This document shows positions 1 to 7,369 of a DNA stretch of 22,922 nucleotides, piece after piece. A program made the position numbers and the translations under genes. The notes beneath the pieces are model-generated. The model was not told the DNA's origin and made no database searches. It worked only from the letters and a program-made list of their open reading frames with translations. Source of the DNA: JBBRMY01 sp038230595 (lineage in GTDB: Bacteria; Bacteroidota; Ignavibacteria; Tepidaquicellales; Tepidaquicellaceae); the NCBI GenBank assembly GCA_038230595.1, contig JBBRMY010000025.1, positions 1 through 22,922 on the forward strand, written 5' to 3'. Position 1 is the first letter of the stretch, and the number at the start of each line of letters is the position of its first letter.

Positions 1-1
1 T

Positions 2-280
2 ATAGTTGGTATTCCAACCAAATATGATCTGTCACAGAATTATCCAAATCCTTTCAACCCAACAACGAAGATCAATTACAATCTTCCGGTTGACGGAAAG
101 GTTTCAGTTAGACTATTTGATATATCGGGCAAGCAAGTAGCAGAAATAGTAAACTCAGTTCAAACTGCAGGATACTACACTGTTCAGTTCAATGCATCTA
201 ATTTATCAAGCGGAACTTACTTCTACACTATCGAAGCTAACAACTTTGTAATGACAAAGAAAATGATGTTAGTGAAATAA
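2..280 (+). CDS. C-terminal end of a T9SS-secreted protein (type A sorting domain), truncated by window start
   Basis: Reading from base 2, 92 codons run to a TAA at 278-280. They encode a complete type A sorting domain: a 'SQNYPNPFNPTTKINY' opening, a central 'VSVRLFDISGKQV' beta strand, a 'TAGYYTVQFNASNLSSGTYFY' region and a final basic 'TKKMMLVK'. In Bacteroidota and Ignavibacteria this domain directs a protein, after Sec export, through the type IX secretion system to the cell surface or medium. The cargo part lies outside the window, so the protein's function is unknown. The domain is nearly the same as that of the next gene, including a 59-nt identical stretch near the 3' end. A strong terminator follows 23 nt after the stop. 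Confidence 0.9.
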   Translation: MVGIPTKYDLSQNYPNPFNPTTKINYNLPVDGKVSVRLFDISGKQVAEIVNSVQTAGYYTVQFNASNLSSGTYFYTIEANNFVMTKKMMLVK

Positions 281-303
281 GACAATTAACATTCAATAAA
301 TAA

Positions 304-345
304 AAAACCCTTTGCAGGTACATCTGCAAAGGGTTTTGTTTTTTG
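304..345 (+). terminator. Rho-independent terminator after the truncated T9SS protein gene
   Basis: A perfect 14-bp stem pairs 304-317 (AAAACCCTTTGCAG) with 324-337, closing a 6-nt loop (GTACAT). A T-rich tract runs on to 345. The A-rich left arm means it could also work on the minus strand. It ends the upstream gene and isolates the next one. Confidence 0.9.
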
Positions 346-450
346 TGGATAAACTTACCTTATATAAATCAAAAAAACAAATTTTCTTTGCTCAACATAA
401 GTACTGTTATTACAAATATTAATTTCAAATTTAATTTAATATGTAGTTAA

Positions 451-486
451 TTTGTTAGGATTCTGTTAGGATTTATTTTACTTTTG
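451..486 (+). promoter_or_regulatory. Bacteroidota-type promoter candidate for the CARDB/FN3-like T9SS protein
   Basis: TACTTTTG at 479-486 matches the TAnnTTTG -7 element of the Bacteroidota primary sigma factor. TTTG at 451-454 could be the -33 element, although the 24-nt gap is slightly long. Transcription would begin near 493, giving a leader of about 45 nt to ATG 538. This also argues against a TTG start at 484, which would lie inside the promoter. Confidence 0.5.
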
Positions 487-537
487 TTTATCTACTTTAT
501 ATTCAAAAAATATTTTTTAAAAAAACAAAAAACAAAA

Positions 538-2856
538 ATGAAAAACATTTATGTATTTTTTACAATGGTTTTATTTGTAATTTCGATATCGCAGATATCG
601 TTTTCACAAGATATTCCTGTAAAGATCACTCCGGTAAAGCCGGGCACAGAAAAAAACGGTGGTAAACAGCCGGATCGCAACCTGGCTCAGATTACCGTCC
701 TTCCTGGAAACGGTTCAACTTCCGGTAATGGCAGGGCTCCTCAGGGATCGAGAAAATTTATAAACACAAAATATCTTATTACCGGTTCAGAAATGAACAC
801 ATCCGGATTTGGTAGTGGAACTGTTTATTCGATCGGATGGAAATGGAATAGTCCAACAGGAACAAGTCAGGGAGTAAATACTATCGGAAGATTAGTGGTA
901 TATTTAAGAGATACACTTGCTTCAGCTGTAACAATTGGGGGTACTTTTATAGATACTACCGGAGCAGGTTACACAAAGATCATTGAAGGAACGATTTCAA
1001 TTCCAGCAAGCACAAATGAGATCAATATAGATGTTCCTGTTGGTGGTCCAGGTACTTCACTTTTCACTGCTACTCCAGGCAATGGAGTGATAGTTGAGTT
1101 TGTTTACACTACATATGATATAACAGGTACAACTCTTGGCGGTCCTACATGTTTTTGCACCAATCTGGTAGCCGGCGCATTAGCAACTTATCAGTCACAA
1201 ACTGTTAACGGAAGTACCGGAGCAATATCATCATTCAGACCTGAAACCAGATTTAGCAATACAGTAGTTTCAAATAATGATGTTGGAGCATTTGCAAACA
1301 CTTCGCCATCGGGAAGCTTAAATTCCCCGCCTGTGACTACATACGCACCTAAAGCGACTGTTAAAAACTTTGGTCTATTAACTCAAGGACCATTTGATGT
1401 TTCGTGCGTTATTTCAGGACCGGTAAATTATTCTAACACCAAATCAGTTGCAACATTAGGGTCAGGAGGAACTGCGGCAATTGTTTTTGATTCTACATTT
1501 ACACCAACAGTTGGAAGTTATTCTATGAAAATTTCCACCTTGCTTGTGGGAGACGAGTCTCCTTCTAATGACACACTTACAACTTTCTTTACAGTTGCTA
1601 ATTTTAATTATGGAGCGGGTACCGGATCCGGCAGCACCCAATATTATTTTTCAAATTCTGTAACAGGTAATGGCTCACCAAGCGCACCAACTTACAGCTG
1701 GATAGACCCTGTTGCATCAGGTCACACAGCAGCTGTTTTCGCTGACCCTGATGACGGTACACTTCCGGTTGACATCGGATTCAATTTTACATATATGGGA
1801 ACTACATTTAATACTGGGAGTACAAACCTGAACATTTATGTTAACGGATTCTTAAATCTTGGAACTGCAGTTTCAGGAGCATTTTATGGCGTGACAGGTT
1901 TCCCAAATGCAGGTAATCCGGCAAACATGATCTCTCCCGGTGTTATAGATCTTCATGTTGATCAAGCATTTTATCCTACTGCAAGAGTTTACTATGGAGG
2001 AGATGCATCAAAATTTGTTATAACATATTTCCACGCTTACAGATGGGTAGCAGCTAACAACTCAACTGATTATCTAACAATGCAGGTTATATTGACTCCA
2101 AACGGAAATATAAAATTCCAGTTTAATGATGCAGAATCTTTTAATCACTTAACAACTTTTGCACCTTTCTGTGATATCGGCTTACAAGATGGAGCGAACA
2201 CAGCAGGATTGCAATATAGACTTAACGGAAATGGCGGACCTATGTTCGGTTCTCCGATGGCAATTGAATTCGGATTAGACCCAAATGTGCTTCCTGTTGA
2301 ACTTGCATCATTCACAAGCAACACAAGACATAACAATGTTGAGCTTAACTGGGCAACAACAATGGAAAATAATAATTCAGGATTTGATGTTGAAAGAAAA
2401 CTTTCTTCATCTAATTCATGGGCAAAGATAGGAAATGTTGCAGGACACGGAACAACAAACACAACGAACAGTTATTCTTACAAAGACAACAATATCGCAT
2501 CAGGAAATTATAATTACAGATTGAAACAAATTGATTTCAACGGTAACTTCCATTACTATGCACTTACAGGCGAAGTTATTGTTAGTATCCCAACTAAGTT
2601 CTCTCTTTCACAAAACTATCCGAACCCTTTCAACCCATCAACAAAGATCAATTATGATCTTCCTGTAGATAGTAAGGTTTCGATAAAGCTTTTCGATATA
2701 ACTGGAAAGCAAGTTTCTGAAATAGTGAATACACTGCAAACTGCAGGATATCACACTGTACAGTTCAATGCATCGAACTTATCAAGCGGAACTTACTTCT
2801 ACACTATCGAAGCTAACAACTTTGTAATGACAAAGAAGATGTTGTTAGTGAAGTAA
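538..2856 (+). CDS. Large secreted T9SS cargo protein with CARDB-like and FN3-like domains
   Basis: The protein has 772 residues from ATG 538. An in-frame TTG at 484 is rejected because ATG 538 immediately begins a signal peptide (MKNIYVFFTMVLFVISISQ, cleavage after about 'SFS') and because a promoter -7 element covers 479-486. After a variable N-terminal part, residues about 246-354 resemble a CARDB/FN3-like adhesion domain ('NNDVGAF' opening, 'SPSNDTLTTFF' end). Residues about 400-583 form a beta-rich module ('VDIGFNFTYMG', 'IYVNGFLNLG') whose family I cannot name. Residues about 586-688 are an FN3-like segment starting 'LPVELASFTS'. Residues 690-772 are the type A T9SS sorting domain. It is probably a surface or extracellular protein; its ligand or activity is unknown. 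It is flanked by terminators, so it is probably monocistronic. Confidence 0.9.
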   Translation: MKNIYVFFTMVLFVISISQISFSQDIPVKITPVKPGTEKNGGKQPDRNLAQITVLPGNGSTSGNGRAPQGSRKFINTKYLITGSEMNTSGFGSGTVYSIGWKWNSPTGTSQGVNTIGRLVVYLRDTLASAVTIGGTFIDTTGAGYTKIIEGTISIPASTNEINIDVPVGGPGTSLFTATPGNGVIVEFVYTTYDITGTTLGGPTCFCTNLVAGALATYQSQTVNGSTGAISSFRPETRFSNTVVSNNDVGAFANTSPSGSLNSPPVTTYAPKATVKNFGLLTQGPFDVSCVISGPVNYSNTKSVATLGSGGTAAIVFDSTFTPTVGSYSMKISTLLVGDESPSNDTLTTFFTVANFNYGAGTGSGSTQYYFSNSVTGNGSPSAPTYSWIDPVASGHTAAVFADPDDGTLPVDIGFNFTYMGTTFNTGSTNLNIYVNGFLNLGTAVSGAFYGVTGFPNAGNPANMISPGVIDLHVDQAFYPTARVYYGGDASKFVITYFHAYRWVAANNSTDYLTMQVILTPNGNIKFQFNDAESFNHLTTFAPFCDIGLQDGANTAGLQYRLNGNGGPMFGSPMAIEFGLDPNVLPVELASFTSNTRHNNVELNWATTMENNNSGFDVERKLSSSNSWAKIGNVAGHGTTNTTNSYSYKDNNIASGNYNYRLKQIDFNGNFHYYALTGEVIVSIPTKFSLSQNYPNPFNPSTKINYDLPVDSKVSIKLFDITGKQVSEIVNTLQTAGYHTVQFNASNLSSGTYFYTIEANNFVMTKKMLLVK

Positions 2857-2874
2857 GAAATATTAAAAATATAT

Positions 2875-2940
2875 CTGACAGAGTTTAAACTGTCAGTTAC
2901 TTTAATAATCCGGCAGGATCTCTCCTGTCGGATTTTTTTT
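2875..2940 (+). terminator. Double hairpin terminator after the CARDB/FN3-like T9SS gene
   Basis: Two hairpins lie in series. CTGACAG (2875-2881) pairs with CTGTCAG (2890-2896). Then AATCCGGCAGGA (2907-2918) pairs with TCCTGTCGGATT (2923-2934), with one G-T wobble and a TCTC loop. The second stem runs into a run of Ts up to 2940, the usual rho-independent layout. The CAGG/CCTG core recurs in other terminators of this window. Confidence 0.85.
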
Positions 2941-3258
2941 ATTCCCAAAATTTCCTTCAAATATTCTTAAAAGCCCTTTCAGAAGTTTTTAACAAAAATA
3001 ATGTGCATTTCTAATCAATTTCATCGTAAACACATAAAAAAATATTTATTTATTGGTGCTAAATGGAATTTTATACAGTAATAAAGAATTATTAATAATA
3101 GGGTCGCTTTACTGAATCTTTAATAAGCCAATCTCATCCCTTCTTCAAGTTCCAACTCAACAAGAAATTTTTAAGTTTACGTTTTAAGATTAACTTGTTT
3201 TGTTACAGGATTTTCTATTTATGACCAACACTGTTCATAAAAACATTTAACACACAAA
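2941..3258 (+). other. Non-coding spacer with a weak promoter candidate
   Basis: This AT-rich spacer separates two T9SS cargo genes and shows no convincing gene, RNA or repeat. The only possible signal is TTG at 3195-3197 followed 18 nt later by TATTTATG at 3216-3223. That is one mismatch from TAnnTTTG and lies about 36 nt before the ATG at 3259. It is a weak candidate. Confidence 0.3.
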
Positions 3259-5559
3259 ATGAAAAAAATCATTTACTTCCTTATCCCTGTATTAATTTTC
3301 ATATTAAATTTATCTCAGGCATATTCACAGCTTAATACAGTAAGTTTAACACCACCTGTCGGACCTGCAGTTTTATTTCCGAGTATTACTTTAGCATACG
3401 CTGCAATACCACCCGGACTTACAGGAAACTATCTTGTGGAGATCCTTCCGGGTTATGACGGTACTGATGCATCAGAAACATATCCGATACAATTAACAGA
3501 CAAAACATCGGGTGTTTTTACAATTACTTTAAGACCAGCTGCCGGAAATTTGAGCGAAACTATTCAAAAGGCAGTATCCGGACCGGGAGCAGTAATACAG
3601 ATAAACGGAGGAGATAATGTAATTATTGATGGAAGACCAGGTGGTGTAACAACAAGCTCAACAGATTATTTAAATATTGTTGATCTTTTAGTTGGAGACA
3701 ATACCACGAGAAATATTGAAGTAATTAATTCTGCCAATAACAATATTATTCAGTTTGTTAATTCTACCGCAGCCCTTCCAACTCCGGTTGCGGGGTCAAG
3801 AAACATTTTAATTGGTGGTACAACAACCGTAGGAAACGTCGGAAATATAGTAAGGAATAATATTGTAAGAGGCGGCTTAAGAGGTATTCAGGATTTTGGA
3901 ACAGTGGGATTTATTAATTCCGGAACTCAGATAACATTCAATGATGTAGCAGATTTCGGTGCAATTGGTATATTTTCAGGCACTAATCAACGTAATATTA
4001 CGGTAATGAATAACCGCATACATGGATTATCTTTTGTATCGGCAGCAGCCGATGTCAGAGGTATTTCTCATCAGGGAAATGGAATAGCAAATTTCAATAA
4101 TAATGAAATTGACAATTTAAATGTTTCAACTGCTGCTTTTTTAGCCGGCTTTATTAATTTAGGATTTGATACAGTAAATGTTAATCAGAATTTGATTCAT
4201 GACATTAGTACTGCTGCAGCAGTACCAAGCATTTATGCTATCGGCAATTCAAATACAACAAGCTATGTGAGCTTAACCGTTTCACGTAATCAGGTCTACA
4301 ATGTAAGCAGTACAGGTGCGGTAGATCTAAGAGGAATGTCAATGTTCTTTTTTGCGGGATCATTTGCTAACATAAACAATAATTTTATTTCACTTACACA
4401 AGCGAACACTAATGCTTCAGTAATTTTGGGAATTATAATGGGCGTAAACGGAACAAATACATACACAACAAATCTTTATTATAATTCTGTAAGGATCGGC
4501 GGAGTGCATACCGGCGGTGCCGTTGGAACTGTCGTATCTGCTGGTATTTCAAGACAGGATAACAATGCAGGTTCGGTTTTTAACATGTTAAACAATGTTG
4601 CAATTAATGACAGATCTGCAGGTACAGCCGGAGCACCGGGAGTTTATCACGTTGGTTTTGCTAACACAAATGCATTTGGTACATTAAATATAAATTATAA
4701 TACTTATTACGGTACCAATGGAGTTGTCGGAAATGCCTATTCCGCATTTTGGGGAGCAGTTGTTTATGACAATTCATCCCTGGTAACATACAAAGCTGCT
4801 GCATTGCCAAATGAGCAGAACACAAGATTTTTACCTGTTAACTTTATATCTAATACCGACCTTCATTTAACAGCTCCTTCTATTGGAGACCTTAATCTTG
4901 CAGGGATATCAATTCCTTCAGTAACTTTTGACATAGATGGACAGGTAAGAAACAGCACTCCTTACATTGGTGCTGATGAAAATGTTGTTCCGCTACCGGT
5001 AGAGCTTGCTTCATTTACATCATCAGTTAACGTTAATAAAGTAACACTTAACTGGTCAACAGTTACAGAGTTAAACAACAGCGGCTTTGATATTGAAAGA
5101 GCTTCATCCGGTACCGGCAGCTATACAAAAGTTGGTAACGTAGCAGGAAGAGGAAATTCAAACACAACTGTTAACTATACTTTCAATGAGAATAATGTAG
5201 CTTCAGGAAGATATAACTACAGATTGAAACAGATCGATTTCAATGGTAACTTTAAGTATTACAATTTATCGAGTGAAGTTATAGTTGGAATTCCAGCTAA
5301 GTATGATCTTTCACAAAACTATCCTAATCCTTTTAATCCGACAACAAAGATCAACTATACATTACCTGCAGATGGTAAAGTATCGATCAAGTTGTTTGAT
5401 ATGGCAGGAAAAGAAGTTGCTAACATAGTTAATACAGTTCAGACTGCGGGATATTACTCAGTAGACTTCAATGCATCGAATCTATCAAGTGGTACATATT
5501 TCTATACAATAACTGCAAATAACTTCGTTGCAACTAAGAAAATGATGTTAGTGAAGTAA
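3259..5559 (+). CDS. Secreted right-handed beta-helix protein with T9SS sorting domain
   Basis: The protein has 766 residues. The N-terminus is a clear signal peptide (about residues 1-23, ending 'QAYSQ'). Residues about 100-470 contain repeated N-rich turns such as 'NVIIDGR', 'NNIVRGGLRGI' and 'NITVMNNRIHGL'. These are typical of parallel beta-helix (PbH1-type) repeats, found in carbohydrate-active enzymes and adhesins. I see no specific catalytic motif, so an enzymatic role cannot be claimed. Residues about 578-682 are an FN3-like segment starting 'LPVELASFTS', related to that of the preceding gene, and residues about 684-766 are the type A T9SS sorting domain ('SQNYPNPFNPTTKINY', final 'MMLVK'). 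It should be exported by Sec, then by T9SS. A terminator follows, so it is probably transcribed alone. Confidence 0.88.
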   Translation: MKKIIYFLIPVLIFILNLSQAYSQLNTVSLTPPVGPAVLFPSITLAYAAIPPGLTGNYLVEILPGYDGTDASETYPIQLTDKTSGVFTITLRPAAGNLSETIQKAVSGPGAVIQINGGDNVIIDGRPGGVTTSSTDYLNIVDLLVGDNTTRNIEVINSANNNIIQFVNSTAALPTPVAGSRNILIGGTTTVGNVGNIVRNNIVRGGLRGIQDFGTVGFINSGTQITFNDVADFGAIGIFSGTNQRNITVMNNRIHGLSFVSAAADVRGISHQGNGIANFNNNEIDNLNVSTAAFLAGFINLGFDTVNVNQNLIHDISTAAAVPSIYAIGNSNTTSYVSLTVSRNQVYNVSSTGAVDLRGMSMFFFAGSFANINNNFISLTQANTNASVILGIIMGVNGTNTYTTNLYYNSVRIGGVHTGGAVGTVVSAGISRQDNNAGSVFNMLNNVAINDRSAGTAGAPGVYHVGFANTNAFGTLNINYNTYYGTNGVVGNAYSAFWGAVVYDNSSLVTYKAAALPNEQNTRFLPVNFISNTDLHLTAPSIGDLNLAGISIPSVTFDIDGQVRNSTPYIGADENVVPLPVELASFTSSVNVNKVTLNWSTVTELNNSGFDIERASSGTGSYTKVGNVAGRGNSNTTVNYTFNENNVASGRYNYRLKQIDFNGNFKYYNLSSEVIVGIPAKYDLSQNYPNPFNPTTKINYTLPADGKVSIKLFDMAGKEVANIVNTVQTAGYYSVDFNASNLSSGTYFYTITANNFVATKKMMLVK

Positions 5560-5585
5560 TTTTGTAACATAGCTTCATAATCACT

Positions 5586-5622
5586 AAAAAATCCGTCAGG
5601 ACTAATCCTGCCGGATTTTTTT
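5586..5622 (+). terminator. Rho-independent terminator after the beta-helix gene
   Basis: The left arm at 5586-5601 pairs with 5606-5621 over 15 of 16 positions (one T-C mismatch), with a CTAA loop and a terminal T run. The core CCGTCAGGA/TCCTGCCGG closely resembles the stem at 2910-2931. The A-rich left arm may let it also stop minus-strand transcription. Confidence 0.88.
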
Positions 5623-5681
5623 ATACCCAAATATAATAAAAGATTGAGGAAGAAGAATAAATATATCCTGTGGTGAGTGGT

Positions 5682-5762
5682 TTCAGCCCTACAGGCTGAA
5701 GTTATTCTGGTAATTACTTGGGGCTTTGCCCCAAGTTTTGATGTATCAGGCTTTCAGCCTGT
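5682..5762. repeat. Nested palindromic REP/BIME-like element
   Basis: ACAGGCTGAA (5691-5700) is the exact reverse complement of TTCAGCCTGT (5753-5762). The two enclose a perfect 9-bp hairpin, ACTTGGGGC (5716-5724) with GCCCCAAGT (5728-5736). Alternative flanking hairpins also form (5682-5688 with 5694-5700; 5747-5752 with 5756-5761). It sits in the spacer between the 3' ends of two converging genes. There is no T run, so it is not a plain terminator. Whether it repeats elsewhere in the genome cannot be seen here. Confidence 0.65.
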
Positions 5763-5788
5763 AAACTATTATATGTTCTTAAAATCAA

Positions 5789-7183
5789 TTAATATGTGGG
5801 TGGCTGGGTAGGAATTGAGCCTTTGAAAATAACAAATTTTGCAAACACACATTGAAGGGCTCCGTTAAGAAGCTTGATCTTTCTTGAAGCGCTTAGCCTT
5901 AATGCATTTATGCCTTCGATAGAAGAAGAAAGTATCCATGCCTCAGTGTTAGGAAATTTTTGTTTCAGCGTGTCTCCTATCTGTTTATAAAATTCCTTTA
6001 AAGCCTTTTCATCATTTTCAAAGCCTTCATCATTGTTTGAGGGTCTCTCCTCATATTTTACTTTGCTTACTTCTTTTTCAGCATTCTTAATAAATTTACC
6101 ATTCACAAATTTTCCACCGCTGTACTTTCCTTTGCTCTTAAATTTATTTTCAGGCTCTCTTCTGATGTCTCTGTGATTATTGCTGCTTCTTGTCGCATCT
6201 CCTGAAAAGTCTTTTAACCGCTCTCCATAAGGAGGATTGGTCAGTATAAATAATTTTTCAGAATGTTCTTCTGATCTGAAAAAATCCTTGTCGTCAAACT
6301 GAAGGCATCGTTTAATATGCGCCGGAAGCTCAATGCGGTTTACATTAACTTTGCATATCGAAATATTCTTTCCTGAAAGGTCATTTCCAATTATATTATG
6401 TTCAAATGTTTTTATATTTTCATATGCTTTATTGCGGACATCCAGCCAAAGCTTGTTATCAAAATCTTTCCAAAGCGTGAAGCCGAAATTCCTCCCGATG
6501 TTAGCCGGACAGTTGGAAGCATAAAAGAATGCTTCGATCGGTATTGTTCCGGAGCCGCACATCGGGTCTAGAAAATCACAATCTTTTTTCCATCCTGAAA
6601 GTAATATCATCCCTGCTGCAAGTGTTTCATTTAGCGGAGCTTCATTTGCATCAAGGCGGTAACCTCTTTTGTGAAGTGATGAGCCTGATGAATCGAGAGA
6701 GACTGTAACTTCATCTTCATAAACCAGAAGATTTATCCGCAGATCAGGATCGATCGTATTCACATCAGGTCGGGAGCCGGTTTCTTTGTTGAACTGATCT
6801 ACTATAGCGTCCTTTGCCTTAAGCGAAACATATTTTGAGTGCTGAAAAAATCTGTCAGAAGAAATAACACAGTCGAGTGCAAGAGTACCATCAAGGTCCA
6901 TTAGACGGCTCCATTCTATTTCCTGAATTCCATCATACAGCTCTTGTTCGTTTCGTGCAGTGAATTTATAGATCGGCTTCAATATTCTGAGAGCTGTGCG
7001 CAGATGCAGATTTGCTTTATACATCATCCGCTTGTCACCGGAAAACGAAACAGCTCGGTTAAGGCGTTTTAACTCTGATGCGCCGATCTCTTCAAGCTCC
7101 TTCATGAGAACTTCTTCAAGTCCCTGATGAGTTTTCGCAAGCATTTGAAAGGTACCGGTAGAGTCGTATGAGATGGTGTCCAT
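5789..7183 (-). CDS. THUMP-domain class I RNA methyltransferase, RlmL-like (23S rRNA guanine-N2)
   Basis: The protein has 464 residues. Residues about 15-165 look like the N-terminal ferredoxin-like/THUMP RNA-binding region ('THQGLEEVL'). The methyltransferase domain follows, with the SAM-binding 'LDPMCGSGT' at 205-213 and the catalytic N6/N2-MTase motif 'TNPPYGERL' at 315-323. This combination is typical of the RlmL/YcbY-YpsC family, which methylates the exocyclic N2 of a 23S rRNA guanine (G2445 in E. coli) using SAM. Exact substrate specificity is inferred. Single-domain members are roughly 380 residues. The excess here is a charged, low-complexity stretch at about 327-390, rich in K, R, G, N and E, inserted directly after the NPPY motif. 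The gene lies downstream of prfC on the same strand, 186 nt away. ATG 7183 is used; the internal Met14 is an alternative start. Confidence 0.85.
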   Translation of the reverse strand: MDTISYDSTGTFQMLAKTHQGLEEVLMKELEEIGASELKRLNRAVSFSGDKRMMYKANLHLRTALRILKPIYKFTARNEQELYDGIQEIEWSRLMDLDGTLALDCVISSDRFFQHSKYVSLKAKDAIVDQFNKETGSRPDVNTIDPDLRINLLVYEDEVTVSLDSSGSSLHKRGYRLDANEAPLNETLAAGMILLSGWKKDCDFLDPMCGSGTIPIEAFFYASNCPANIGRNFGFTLWKDFDNKLWLDVRNKAYENIKTFEHNIIGNDLSGKNISICKVNVNRIELPAHIKRCLQFDDKDFFRSEEHSEKLFILTNPPYGERLKDFSGDATRSSNNHRDIRREPENKFKSKGKYSGGKFVNGKFIKNAEKEVSKVKYEERPSNNDEGFENDEKALKEFYKQIGDTLKQKFPNTEAWILSSSIEGINALRLSASRKIKLLNGALQCVFAKFVIFKGSIPTQPPTY

Positions 7184-7210
7184 AATTCTAATTGTTTCCC
7201 TTTAAAACAT

Positions 7211-7233
7211 GTAGAGACGCATATTTGCGTCTC
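7211..7233. repeat. Short palindrome 'GTAGAGACGCA...TGCGTCTC'
   Basis: GAGACGCA (7214-7221) pairs perfectly with TGCGTCTC (7226-7233) across a 4-nt loop, preceded by GTA. It lies in the spacer between prfC and the RlmL-like gene. From memory, sequences of this type are dispersed intergenic repeats in several bacterial phyla. There is no T run on either side, so it is not a standard terminator. Confidence 0.6.
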
Positions 7234-7369
7234 ACGAAATAACAGGTGTGACTTACTTTGATTATCTGAGACCATTTATAAAACATTCGAAAGCAGGATC
7301 ATTATGTTTCTACAGATTTCTTATTTATTTTCGGTATCCCGACAAAATCATTCGAGAAGGACATTATAA

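Noticed and set aside
484..537. An 18-codon N-terminal extension of the CARDB/FN3-like protein from TTG 484
   Set aside because: It overlaps a good -7 promoter element (479-486), and ATG 538 starts a standard signal peptide directly.
5682..5762. A tRNA-like or riboswitch reading of the nested hairpins
   Set aside because: There is no acceptor/T-loop signature or anticodon arm, and no gene starts downstream on either strand for a riboswitch to control.
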